Translations under genes and position numbers: made by a program | In this document: positions 1 through 6,348 of the stretch, in pieces | Numbering within the stretch: position 1 is the stretch's first letter | Layout: every line of letters begins with the position of its first letter | The notes under the pieces: model-generated | Seen by the model: only the letters and a program-made list of their open reading frames with translations | Database searches by the model: none | What the model was told of the DNA's origin: nothing | From: Acidimicrobiaceae bacterium | GTDB taxonomy: Bacteria > Actinomycetota > Acidimicrobiia > Acidimicrobiales > RAAP-2 | Assembly (NCBI GenBank): GCA_003131665.1 | Contig: PKWA01000095.1 | Coordinates: 1-7,266 of the forward strand | DNA: 7,266 nt | Direction: 5' to 3'

Positions 1-1125
1 GTCGAGCAGCACGACCACGTCGTGTCCCATCTCGACCAGGCGCTTGGCCCTCTCGATGGTCAGCTCGGCAACTTGCGTGTGCTCGTCCGCAGGACGGTCG
101 AAGGTCGACGCGATGACCTCGCCCTTCACGGACCGGCGCATGTCGGTGACCTCTTCGGGACGCTCGTCGACGAGGAGCACCATGAGGTGGACCTCGGGGT
201 TGTTCGCCTCGATCGAGTGGGCGATGTGCTTCATCACCGTCGTCTTGCCGGCCTTGGGCGGCGACACGATCAGTCCGCGCTGACCCTTGCCGATGGGCGA
301 CAAGAGGTCGACGATGCGCGGAGTGGGATCGGACTTGCCCTCGTTGGTCTCGAGGTTCAGTTTCTCGTCGGGAAAGAGCGGCGTCAGATCCTCAAAGCGC
401 GGGCGCAGACGCGCGACCTCGGGATCGATGCCCGCGACGCTGTCCACGCGGAGGAGTGCCGGGTACTTTTCGTTACTGGCCGCCGGACGAAAGCCTCCAA
501 CGATGGAGTCGCCCTTGCGCAGGTGATATTTACGCACCTGGTTGATCGAGACGTAGACGTCGTTGGGCGAGGCGTGGTAACCCTTGGTGCGCAAGAAGCC
601 GTAGCCGTCGTCGCGTAGATCGAGCAGTCCCTCAATCTCGACGAGCTCGCCGGCGTAGGGCTGATCGGCGTTGGGCATGGCTTCACCGGCGAAACGCTCG
701 CGACCGTTGCGGTTGCGGCGGTTGCGCCGGCTGCGGTTATTCGAGTCGTTCGTGAAGTCCCGGGGTTGACGCTCGGGGCGCGGTTGGTTGAACTGGCGCG
801 GCGCGGAACGCTCGGACGGGACGGGTTCTGCCGACGGGGTCGTCGAAGCCGCCGGCTCGACCTTGGCGTCGGCGACGAACTCACCGAGTAGGTCGTCGAA
901 GTCGTCGGTCGGTGTGGCAACGGTGCGACGAGAGCGCACCGCACGTGAATCTGGTGTACTCGTTGAGTCGGGCGAGTCGGGCATGTCGCCCATAATCGCT
1001 TCGATGAGCACGGCTTTGGTGGCGCGAGCGGGAGCGTCGACGCCTTTGACTTTGGCGATCGTTTGGAGATCCTCGCGAGTCTTGGACTCGAGATCCGAAC
1101 GGTCTGGGGAGGGCTGAATAGCCAT
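1..1125 (-). CDS. rho: Transcription termination factor Rho (3' end outside window)
   Basis: Rho is the hexameric RNA-dependent ATPase that binds C-rich nascent RNA and releases RNA polymerase. 375 codons are visible, read leftward from ATG at 1125. A Shine-Dalgarno GAAAGGA lies about 7 nt upstream and fixes this start. The order is a helical N-terminal domain (about 8-48), a poorly conserved linker rich in Pro, Ser, Arg and Asn (about 49-158) with an Arg/Asn run at 131-144, a cold-shock-type RNA-binding domain from about 160 carrying the RNP1-like DGYGFLR (173-179), then the RecA-like ATPase with Walker A PPKAGKTT (289-296) and the conserved LVDERPEEVTDM and GEVIASTFD segments. The frame runs off the window at VVVLLD, the Walker B aspartate, so the R loop and C-terminus are not seen. 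The linker is longer than in E. coli Rho and resembles the insertion of other actinobacterial Rho proteins. It follows thrC on the same strand. Identity is certain from the ATPase motifs. Confidence 0.97.
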   Translation of the reverse strand, partial: MAIQPSPDRSDLESKTREDLQTIAKVKGVDAPARATKAVLIEAIMGDMPDSPDSTSTPDSRAVRSRRTVATPTDDFDDLLGEFVADAKVEPAASTTPSAEPVPSERSAPRQFNQPRPERQPRDFTNDSNNRSRRNRRNRNGRERFAGEAMPNADQPYAGELVEIEGLLDLRDDGYGFLRTKGYHASPNDVYVSINQVRKYHLRKGDSIVGGFRPAASNEKYPALLRVDSVAGIDPEVARLRPRFEDLTPLFPDEKLNLETNEGKSDPTPRIVDLLSPIGKGQRGLIVSPPKAGKTTVMKHIAHSIEANNPEVHLMVLLVDERPEEVTDMRRSVKGEVIASTFDRPADEHTQVAELTIERAKRLVEMGHDVVVLLD

Positions 1126-1247
1126 GAAAAATCCTTTCTCGCCGCCCGCAACGATGCCACAGGGCGGAGAAGAAAATCGGGAAAAGTCGTCTCGGAAGAT
1201 ATTCCTTACGCCGGCAACGCCGAACGGACGACAAGTAACAGTGTAGC
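1126..1247 (-). promoter_or_regulatory. rho leader with pyrimidine-rich tract
   Basis: This is the 122-nt gap between the thrC stop and the rho start. On the minus strand, positions 1187-1161 are almost all pyrimidine (only two G and one A), which is unlike the flanking genes. A small hairpin, CGGC-gtt-GCCG, lies at about 1223-1213. The tract sits just before the rho ribosome binding site. E. coli rho is known to regulate itself in its leader, so a Rho-binding role here is plausible. It is inferred only from composition and position. Confidence 0.4.
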
Positions 1248-1268
1248 CTACTGAAGCGCCGAAGTAAA
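1240..1268 (-). promoter_or_regulatory. Possible rho promoter at the 3' end of thrC
   Basis: Read on the minus strand, TTTACT (1268-1263) and TACACT (1245-1240) are separated by 17 nt, the standard spacing for a sigma-70-type promoter. Each box matches consensus at four of six positions. The overlapping TAGGCT (1250-1245) also fits TANNNT and includes the thrC stop codon TAG. Transcription would begin near 1233 and give rho a leader of about 108 nt. The call rests on box similarity alone. Confidence 0.4.
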
Positions 1269-2309
1269 CATCCTGGAAAGTTCGCCCAGTAGTGCGTCGA
1301 TTGACGCGTCCACAACATCGGGCGCGGCGCTTAAACCCAGGGCCGTGTCGGGGTCCTTCAGGCCGTTGCCCGTCAACACGCACACCACCGTCGCGCCCTT
1401 GGGCACACCGAACTTCAACAGCCCCGCCACCGACGCGGCCGACGCCGGTTCACAGAACACCGATTCGTAGCGGGCCACGAAGTGATAGGCGTCGATGATC
1501 TCCTCGTCGCTGACCGCACGGATATCGCCCAATGACTCATGGATCACTTCGAGGGCCGGTACCCAGCTCGCCGGGTTACCAATACGGATCGCCGACGCAA
1601 TGGTTTCAGGGTTCTCGACGGGATGACCCAACACGATGGGCGCAGCGCCGGCCGCCTGGAAGCCCCACATCTTGGGCAGCGTGTCGCAGCGCTGCGCGAA
1701 GTGGTACTGGGTGAAGCCGCGCCAGTACGCCGTGATGTTGCCAGCGTTGCCCACGGGGATCGACAAGATATCGGGCGCCTTGCCCAGCTCGTCCACGATC
1801 TCGAATGCGCCGGTCTTTTGCCCTTCGATCCGGTCGGGATTGATGGAGTTGACGATGGTGATCGGTAAGTGTTGTGTCAGTTCTCTCGCCAGGTTGAGCG
1901 CCTGGTCGAAGTTGCCCCGGATCTCGAGGACCTTCGCGCCGTAGACCATGGCCTGGGCCAGCTTGCCTAACGCGATCTTGCCCTGGGGGACGAGGACCAC
2001 GCACTCCATGTCAGCCTTGGCGGCATAGGCCGCGGCCGCGGCCGAGGTATTTCCCGTCGATCCGCAGATGACGGTTCGCACCCCCTTGGCCTTGGCCTTG
2101 GTGATGGCCATGGTCATGCCACGGTCCTTAAACGATCCCGTGGGATTCATCCCCTCGCACTTCAGCCATACGTCGGCTTCGAGGCGTTCGGAGAGCCGAT
2201 CGGCACGCAGTAACGGGGTATTGCCTTCATTGAGGGTCACGACCTCACCGACGCCCTCGAGATCAAGCCATGACTCGTACTCCTTAAGAACTCCCCGCCA
2301 GGCGCTCAC
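1248..2309 (-). CDS. thrC: Threonine synthase
   Basis: This PLP enzyme of fold type II converts O-phosphohomoserine and water to threonine and phosphate, the last step of threonine synthesis, in the cytoplasm. The 353-residue protein is normal for the short actinobacterial form. The PLP lysine is K61 in GSFKDRG, the substrate/cofactor loop GSTGNTS is at 83-89, the PLP phosphate loop GNAGN is at 187-191, and the C-terminal LTGNG is at 312-316. I place the start at GTG 2309 rather than at the upstream in-frame ATG at 2339, because GAGG in GAGGTGGCGC lies 6 nt before the GTG and the ATG lies inside hom. The GTG overlaps the hom stop as GTGA, which implies translational coupling. The TAG stop is followed by rho, not by thrB. 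Confidence 0.96.
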   Translation of the reverse strand: MSAWRGVLKEYESWLDLEGVGEVVTLNEGNTPLLRADRLSERLEADVWLKCEGMNPTGSFKDRGMTMAITKAKAKGVRTVICGSTGNTSAAAAAYAAKADMECVVLVPQGKIALGKLAQAMVYGAKVLEIRGNFDQALNLARELTQHLPITIVNSINPDRIEGQKTGAFEIVDELGKAPDILSIPVGNAGNITAYWRGFTQYHFAQRCDTLPKMWGFQAAGAAPIVLGHPVENPETIASAIRIGNPASWVPALEVIHESLGDIRAVSDEEIIDAYHFVARYESVFCEPASAASVAGLLKFGVPKGATVVCVLTGNGLKDPDTALGLSAAPDVVDASIDALLGELSRMFTSALQ

Positions 2310-3604
2310 GCGCCACCTCGATCGATGACGCGCAGACACGCGCCCACCGAGTCGACCGACTTCAGCGAGGTCAATTCGTGAACGGTGGCGCTGACGTCAC
2401 TGCTCAGCGCCGCGTGGGTGAGGAACGACAGACGGGCTTCGTCGCCATAACCGGACTGCTCCATCGACTGAATCGACACGTCGTGGCGGCCAAAGACGGC
2501 CGCCACTTCGGCCAACACCCCGGGTTGATCGACAACATCGACGCTGAGATAAAAGACGCTCGTCAGTTCTCCCACTTCGACGGCAAACAGTGACGGGTCA
2601 CCACTGAAGGGCGCATCGTGGCGACCGCTCATTCGATTTCTTGCGGCGTCGAGCACGTCGCCGAGGACGGCCGTGGCCGACGGTTCCCCGCCGGCGCCCT
2701 GTCCGAGCCACATCAGTGGACCGCTGCGCACGCCCTCAACGAAGACCGCGTTCGTCGCCCCCGCCACCGAGGCCAGGGGGTGTTCGACGGGCACCATCGC
2801 CGGATGAGCTCGGCGCGAAACCCCCGACGGACCCACTCGCTCGGCGACGCCGAGCAGTTTGATGACGTAACCCGAGCGTCGGGCGAACTCGACGTCGACA
2901 CTACGAATTCCCGTAATGCCTTCGCGCGAAATCTCTTCTCCCGAGAGTGACGTCCCAAAGGCCAGTGAAGCGAGGATCTGCACCTTGGCGGCGGCGTCGA
3001 AACCCTCGACGTCCGCGCGCGGATCGGCTTCGGCGTAACCGAGGGTCTGCGCCTCGGCCAGCGCGCTCTCGTAGTCGCTGCCGTCGTTGGTCATCTTGGT
3101 CAGAATGAAGTTGGTGGTGCCGTTCACGATGCCAATCACGCGACTGATTCGCTCGCCGGCGAGCGAGATTCGTAGCGCCCGCAGAATCGGAATGGCGCCG
3201 CCGACCGACGCCTCGTAAAAGAGGTCCGCGCCGTGCTCGTGCGCCAGTTGCGCGAGTTCAGTGCCGCACTCGGCCATCAGGGCCTTATTGGCCGTTACCA
3301 CCGAGACACCGAGTCGAAGGGCCGACTCGATGTACCCGCGCGCAGGCTCGATACCGCCGACGAGTTCCACCAGAATGTCGAGATCGTTGGCGATGAGCCC
3401 TTCGACATCGGTGGTGAGGAGCCGCGAATCGACCCCGGGACGGGGTTTGGAGATGTCGCGCACCGCGACACCCACGAGTTCCAGGGGCGCCGTCGCGGCG
3501 TCAACGAGCGCGTGGTGACGAGTGGGATCACTGAGGAGTCCAACCAACGCGCTGCCGACAAAACCTGCACCGATAACGCCGACTCTGACGACCGGTCTCT
3601 CCAT
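2306..3604 (-). CDS. hom: Homoserine dehydrogenase with C-terminal ACT domain
   Basis: This enzyme reduces aspartate-4-semialdehyde to homoserine with NAD(P)H, the branch point to threonine and methionine. At 432 residues it is the stand-alone form, with no fused aspartokinase. Residues 5-17 form the Rossmann start with GAGFVG (12-17). The catalytic domain carries K107 in [12 protein letters not shown] (161-168), and GYAEADP...[10 protein letters not shown] (189-207), where E192, D203 and K207 match the known substrate-binding and catalytic residues of the family. An ACT domain of about 80 residues (about 349-428), containing DQPGVLAEV, suggests feedback control by threonine as in other members. 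The ATG at 3604 has no Shine-Dalgarno sequence but has TAGCCT at -12 to -7. The gene is 37 nt from lysA and overlaps thrC by 4 nt. Confidence 0.97.
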   Translation of the reverse strand: MERPVVRVGVIGAGFVGSALVGLLSDPTRHHALVDAATAPLELVGVAVRDISKPRPGVDSRLLTTDVEGLIANDLDILVELVGGIEPARGYIESALRLGVSVVTANKALMAECGTELAQLAHEHGADLFYEASVGGAIPILRALRISLAGERISRVIGIVNGTTNFILTKMTNDGSDYESALAEAQTLGYAEADPRADVEGFDAAAKVQILASLAFGTSLSGEEISREGITGIRSVDVEFARRSGYVIKLLGVAERVGPSGVSRRAHPAMVPVEHPLASVAGATNAVFVEGVRSGPLMWLGQGAGGEPSATAVLGDVLDAARNRMSGRHDAPFSGDPSLFAVEVGELTSVFYLSVDVVDQPGVLAEVAAVFGRHDVSIQSMEQSGYGDEARLSFLTHAALSSDVSATVHELTSLKSVDSVGACLRVIDRGGA

Positions 3605-3610
3605 TAAATA

Positions 3611-3616
3611 AGGCTA
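3611..3616 (-). promoter_or_regulatory. TANNNT box for leaderless hom start
   Basis: On the minus strand TAGCCT occupies -12 to -7 relative to the A of the hom ATG, so a transcript would begin at or next to the start codon. No Shine-Dalgarno sequence is present in the 37-nt lysA-hom gap. This suggests that hom has its own leaderless promoter in addition to any readthrough from lysA. The box is short and could be chance, but the same arrangement recurs at other starts in this window. Confidence 0.45.
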
Positions 3617-3641
3617 ACCGACGCTTGGCGCGAGTTGAATT

Positions 3642-4913
3642 TCAAACTTCGAGTCGCGCGAGGTCGTCCATCGTTTCGCGACGCAAAACTTCGCGAGCAC
3701 TGCCGTCACACACGAAGACCACCCCCGGGCGTGGAACTCGGTTGTAGTTCGACGCCATCGAATAGCCGTAGGCGCCCGTGACCGGAGTGGCGATGAGATC
3801 ACCGACGCCCGTGTCGGCGGGCAGATGCGCCTCGTCGATCAAGACGTCGCCGCTTTCACAGTGCTTACCTACGAGACGGACGCTCTGTGGTCGCGCGGCG
3901 AGTGGCCGATCCAGGTCGAAGGCCTCGTAGCCCGAACCGTAGAGAACGGGCCGAGGGTTGTCGCTCATTCCCCCGTCGACTGCCATGTAGGTGCGTTGGG
4001 TGACGTGCTTGATCACACCCACGCGATAGAGCGTGACGCCTGCCTGAGCCACAATCGATCGCCCCGGCTCGGCCAATATACGTACGTCGGCGCGAAGCCC
4101 GCTCTCTCGAGCGGCGCTACGCGTCGCAAGCGCCCACGCTGAGATCGTCGGCGCGGACTCGCCGGCGACGTAGGCCACGCCTAGTCCCCCGCCAATGCAG
4201 AGTTCGTCAAAGTCGTCGTCGCGCGTGAAGTCCGCGAGCACGCCCATGGACTCACAGAAACCCTCGACCTCGAAGATCTGTGAGCCAATGTGCGCATGCA
4301 CGCCATGTAACGTCACTGCGGCCAACTCGCGCAACATCGAGATCGCGCGACGAGCGTCACCACTCGCCACCGAAAAGCCGAACTTCGTGTCCTCTTGACC
4401 GGTACGCACATACTCGTGCGTGTGCGCTTCGACGCCCGGTGTCACACGTACCAACACGTCGATAGGCGTGCTGGTACTGACGAGATCGCTCAGCCGTTCG
4501 ATCTCATCGAAGTTGTCGACGATCAACCTATGCACGCCTACTTTGAGAGCGCGTGCGATCTCATCGTTTGATTTGTTATTCCCGTGCACGATGATCCGAC
4601 TAGCCGGCACGCCTGAGCGCAACACGACGTCGAGTTCGCCCCCCGTCGCCACGTCGACGCAGAGCCCCTCTTCGTCAGCCAGACGAGCCATGGCCCCGCA
4701 GAGAAAGGACTTCGACGCGAAGGCGACGCCGTCGTCAAAGGCGCTCGCCGCTTCGCGGCATCGCGCGCGCAACGTTTCCTCGTCGTAGACGAACAGCGGC
4801 GTGCCATACGTTTCGGCGAGCTCGCGTAGGTCAACCCCGCCCACCGTCACGCCGTTTTCGCGCAGCGTCGCGGTATCAGGAAAAAGCGACGGGAGAATCG
4901 GCTCGATACTCAT
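3642..4913 (-). CDS. lysA: Diaminopimelate decarboxylase
   Basis: This PLP enzyme (fold type III, alanine-racemase-like barrel) decarboxylates meso-diaminopimelate to lysine, the final lysine step. The protein has 423 residues, normal for the family. The PLP lysine is K68 in FASKSFL. HAHIGSQI, the glycine-rich phosphate loop GGGLG and EPGRSI follow in the usual order, then the C-terminal beta domain with the active-site cysteine C352 in GKHCESGD and the YGYSMASNYN segment. The ATG at 4913 lacks a Shine-Dalgarno sequence, but TAAAGT lies exactly at -12 to -7, suggesting leaderless transcription. It heads the lysA-hom-thrC run. In Mycobacterium argS would lie upstream; here there is a divergent tRNA-Arg. 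Confidence 0.97.
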   Translation of the reverse strand: MSIEPILPSLFPDTATLRENGVTVGGVDLRELAETYGTPLFVYDEETLRARCREAASAFDDGVAFASKSFLCGAMARLADEEGLCVDVATGGELDVVLRSGVPASRIIVHGNNKSNDEIARALKVGVHRLIVDNFDEIERLSDLVSTSTPIDVLVRVTPGVEAHTHEYVRTGQEDTKFGFSVASGDARRAISMLRELAAVTLHGVHAHIGSQIFEVEGFCESMGVLADFTRDDDFDELCIGGGLGVAYVAGESAPTISAWALATRSAARESGLRADVRILAEPGRSIVAQAGVTLYRVGVIKHVTQRTYMAVDGGMSDNPRPVLYGSGYEAFDLDRPLAARPQSVRLVGKHCESGDVLIDEAHLPADTGVGDLIATPVTGAYGYSMASNYNRVPRPGVVFVCDGSAREVLRRETMDDLARLEV

Positions 4914-4919
4914 ACGTGC

Positions 4920-4925
4920 ACTTTA
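4920..4925 (-). promoter_or_regulatory. TANNNT box for leaderless lysA start
   Basis: TAAAGT on the minus strand ends 7 nt before the A of the lysA ATG, so the mRNA would start at the initiation codon itself. The upstream -35 region shows no clear consensus, and no Shine-Dalgarno sequence precedes the ATG. It lies in the 68-nt divergent gap shared with the tRNA gene. Confidence 0.5.
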
Positions 4926-4966
4926 GAAGTCGCCAGCGTCGCCACGAGATGGAAAAGCCAGTCCGG

Positions 4967-4972
4967 TAGGCT
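4967..4972 (+). promoter_or_regulatory. -10 box of the tRNA-Arg gene
   Basis: TAGGCT lies 9 nt before the first base of the mature tRNA, so transcription would start near 4979 and leave a 3-nt 5' leader for RNase P. It has the same TAGSCT form as boxes before hom, the 145-aa secreted protein and the GST gene. No strong -35 box is visible. Confidence 0.45.
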
Positions 4973-4981
4973 GGACACGCC

Positions 4982-5056
4982 GCCCTCGTAGCTCAGCGGA
5001 TAGAGCATTGGCCTCCGAAGCCATGTGCCCGGGTTCGAGTCCCGGCGGGGGCACCA
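4982..5056 (+). tRNA. tRNA-Arg(CCG) with encoded CCA
   Basis: The cloverleaf folds fully. The acceptor GCCCTCG (4982-4988) pairs with CGGGGGC (5046-5052) with one T-G wobble. The D stem is GCTC/GAGC. The anticodon stem TTGGC/GCCAT encloses the loop CTCCGAA with anticodon CCG (5015-5017). The T stem CCGGG/CCCGG encloses TTCGAGT. The discriminator is A5053 and CCA is encoded at 5054-5056. It reads the arginine codon CGG. The first anticodon-stem pair (5008-5024) is a T-T mismatch, and the variable loop is short (4 nt). The gene is divergent from lysA. Confidence 0.96.
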
Positions 5057-5220
5057 GAGCGATCCACTCGGCGCGAACCGCTTGTCGACGCCCGGTCGGT
5101 CGAAGCGATCGATGAGACTCTCCACACTGCGGAACACTCCTTGGCTCGAAGTGTGAAGCTGGCTCGGACCGCGACGCTGAGCGTCACAAAGGCGAGCGAA
5201 CCAATAACGAAGGCGCGTCG
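5057..5220 (+). other. Structured trailer downstream of tRNA-Arg, no gene seen
   Basis: I see no convincing coding frame in this stretch. It contains three inverted repeats: GCT/AGC plus TCGAC/GTCGA (5080-5106, with a 2-nt bulge), CACACT/AGTGTG (5123-5128 with 5150-5155) and GACGC/GCGTC (5173-5185). GCGAACC occurs three times across the trailer and the following terminator, the last two as the 9-mer GCGAACCAA at 5196 and 5232. The stretch ends at a terminator-like hairpin, so it may be a tRNA precursor trailer or a small RNA processed from it. No known RNA family was recognised. Confidence 0.4.
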
Positions 5221-5251
5221 GGCCCCGTTGCGCGAACCAACGGGTCCGTTT
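5221..5251 (+). terminator. Intrinsic terminator-like hairpin
   Basis: GGCCCCGTTG (5221-5230) pairs with CAACGGGTCC (5238-5247) over 9 of 10 positions, with a 7-nt loop. It is followed by GTTTTC. The short T run appears only on the plus-strand side, so it would end the tRNA-Arg transcript and isolate the downstream leader. Confidence 0.6.
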
Positions 5252-5300
5252 TCGCTCCCTATCTACCGAGGAGTAAGTCGCCTCATTTGACCGTCGCCCC

Positions 5301-5339
5301 GGAGGAATCATCTTGACCTTGGAAAGTCATTATCCCTAG
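5301..5339 (+). other. Candidate upstream ORF (8 codons) with strong ribosome binding site
   Basis: GGAGG at 5301-5305 is the best Shine-Dalgarno match in the gene-free region. Seven nt later, TTG at 5313 opens the frame MTLESHYP, which stops at TAG 5337-5339. It lies just upstream of the structured segment before the CHAP gene, where translation of a short peptide could influence RNA folding. The same bases include TTGACC, a possible -35 box, so promoter and leader-peptide readings compete. Confidence 0.25.
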
Positions 5340-5342
5340 TCA
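5313..5342 (+). promoter_or_regulatory. Possible promoter for the CHAP leader
   Basis: TTGACC (5313-5318) matches the -35 consensus at five of six positions. TAGTCA (5337-5342), 18 nt later, is a weak -10. The hexamer AGTCAT occurs twice, 13 nt apart (5325 and 5338), and could be an operator. A start near 5349 would place the whole hairpin series in the transcript. Confidence 0.3.
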
Positions 5343-5353
5343 TAGCCACTTTC

Positions 5354-5500
5354 TGGCCCGGAAGCCATCGCCTTTGGCGCTCTGGAGGAGGTTGTAGTAA
5401 CCAGAGGGAGAACAATCTGGGGTGATGTCGGCCCAGGGGGAACCAGCATGAGGCACTTCGGGTGCGCATAGTACGGGTTGGCGGCCGCGCGGCTCCAGCC
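5354..5500 (+). promoter_or_regulatory. Structured 5' leader of the CHAP hydrolase gene, riboswitch-like
   Basis: Consecutive short helices can be drawn: TGGC/GCCA (5354-5367), CGCC/GGCG (5369-5379), CTCTGG/CCAGAG (5380-5406), CTGGG/CCCAG (5417-5436) and GCAC/GTGC around a TTCGG loop (5453-5465). They are followed by a 10-bp, once-bulged stem, GGTTGG-c-GGCC with GGCT-CCAGCC (5476-5500), capped by GCGC. Purine-rich single-stranded linkers join them. CTGGAG (5382-5387) could instead pair with CTCCAG (5493-5498), which would break both the third helix and the last stem. This is the logic of a terminator/antiterminator switch, although no T tract follows the last stem. Actinobacterial wall hydrolases are often controlled by the c-di-AMP (ydaO) riboswitch, but I could not find its conserved blocks here. 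Pairings were found by eye and no energy was computed. Confidence 0.4.
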
Positions 5501-5544
5501 TCAATCCGTCTCACTCGTCGCGTCTCGTGGAGCGGGTAGCCGAC

Positions 5545-6213
5545 GTGAACATCTCTCGCGCCGTCGTCCCACGGCGACTCTCAAGGGCGGGCGGACGCTG
5601 GGCAGCCGTCGTGACGGTGTGCGCTCTTGCGACCACCTCGGCCATCGCACCAGGGATTTCGGCCTCGGGCGCCACCTCCAGTGCCAGTTTGTGCAGCGGC
5701 TACGCGGCGTGCAGCCAGGGTCCCTTTTCCACCCACGGGTATCCGGCCCACACGTGGACGTCCTACTGGCAGATGTACGCGGGCGACAACTGCACGAACT
5801 ACGCCGCCTACGTTGAATCGGAGGTCTACGGCGTGTCGACACCGGACTACCTACTCGGAGACGGAGGCCAGTGGGGTGAACGGGCGGCGCTCGAGGGCGT
5901 GCCCGTCGACGGGACGCCGAGCGCCGGCGCCGTCGCCGTGTGGGATGCGGACACTCCCGGCATGGGCGGCTACGGACACGTCGCGGTCGTCGAGGCGGTC
6001 GCCGCCGACGGCAGCTCCATCGAGGTCTCCCAGAGCGGCATGGGCACCGCCGACGATGGCTACGACTGGGAGCGGATCTCCAAGGACTCGCCCTCCTGGG
6101 AGCCGTGGCCCAGCAGCTTCATCCACTTCTCGGGGCCGGCCGTCCCCAACACGCTGCCGCAGGCCGGCCTGCGGATCGCCGGCGCGCAGATAGTGGTTCC
6201 CGGCGCCGGGTAG
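5545..6213 (+). CDS. Secreted CHAP-domain peptidoglycan hydrolase
   Basis: The 222-residue product is exported and probably cuts peptidoglycan as a cysteine amidase or endopeptidase. The N-terminus has an arginine-rich n-region, a hydrophobic core WAAVVTVCALATTSAI and a likely cleavage region near GISASGA. The mature part is a single CHAP domain: the catalytic cysteine is C83 in DNCTNYAA, the catalytic histidine is H145 in GYGHVAVVE, and E160 sits where CHAP enzymes carry the third residue. Serine 162 occupies the position of the asparagine seen in some phage CHAP enzymes. No wall-binding repeats are present, and the C-terminus is a short tail rich in Gly, Ala and Pro. I chose GTG 5545 because GGAG lies 12 nt upstream. 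GTG 5527 is in frame and would add six residues. A structured leader precedes the gene and a GC-rich hairpin follows it. Confidence 0.87.
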   Translation: MNISRAVVPRRLSRAGGRWAAVVTVCALATTSAIAPGISASGATSSASLCSGYAACSQGPFSTHGYPAHTWTSYWQMYAGDNCTNYAAYVESEVYGVSTPDYLLGDGGQWGERAALEGVPVDGTPSAGAVAVWDADTPGMGGYGHVAVVEAVAADGSSIEVSQSGMGTADDGYDWERISKDSPSWEPWPSSFIHFSGPAVPNTLPQAGLRIAGAQIVVPGAG

Positions 6214-6229
6214 TCAGACCGCCGCTCTA

Positions 6230-6251
6230 GCGCCTGACGCCCTTCAGGCGC
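6230..6251 (+). terminator. GC-rich hairpin after the CHAP gene
   Basis: GCGCCTGA (6230-6237) pairs perfectly with TCAGGCGC (6244-6251) around a 6-nt loop, 17 nt after the CHAP stop. No T run follows on either strand, so this would be the U-tract-free type of hairpin reported in actinobacteria, or it may only protect the mRNA end. Confidence 0.5.
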
Positions 6252-6324
6252 CCCCGCAATGCACCGCTTAATGAATTGCCCGGTGCTGCCGATAAAGGTC
6301 GTGTCTACCGAAGGAACGACACGA

Positions 6325-6348
6325 ATGTCCACCTTTTCAGAGCTATGA
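6325..6348 (+). CDS. Candidate 7-residue leader peptide
   Basis: ATG at 6325 is preceded by AAGGA (6311-6315) with 9-nt spacing, the only good Shine-Dalgarno in this stretch. The frame MSTFSEL ends at TGA 6346-6348, which overlaps the ATG of the next gene as ATGA. The downstream gene has no good ribosome binding site of its own, so ribosomes finishing this peptide could restart there. The peptide is too short for any homology argument; the call depends on the signals and the overlap. Confidence 0.35.
   Translation: MSTFSEL

Noticed and set aside
22..618. 198-codon plus-strand frame at the left edge
   Set aside because: It is the complement of rho's cold-shock and ATPase regions; the minus strand encodes canonical Rho.
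384..1160. 258-codon minus-strand frame across the 5' half of rho
   Set aside because: It is a shifted frame over rho, with low-complexity Arg/Ser/Thr/Pro composition; the true frame carries the conserved Rho motifs and a ribosome binding site.
4958..4974. Inverted repeat CCAG/CTGG in the lysA-tRNA gap as an operator
   Set aside because: Four-base arms around a 9-nt loop are expected by chance and overlap the likely tRNA -10 box.
4910..5311. 133-codon minus-strand frame spanning the tRNA-Arg
   Set aside because: It is antisense to a perfectly folding tRNA and its promoter and shows no recognisable domain.
5417..5465. Fluoride (crcB) riboswitch, because of GGTGATG and AACC
   Set aside because: Only scattered bases agree; the order and helices do not match, and the downstream gene is not an ion transporter.
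5341..5500. ydaO (c-di-AMP) riboswitch
   Set aside because: The position before a wall hydrolase fits, but the conserved CGTCAGCTAACCTCGTAGGC-like block and the GGACCCA block are not visible, so I do not name the class.
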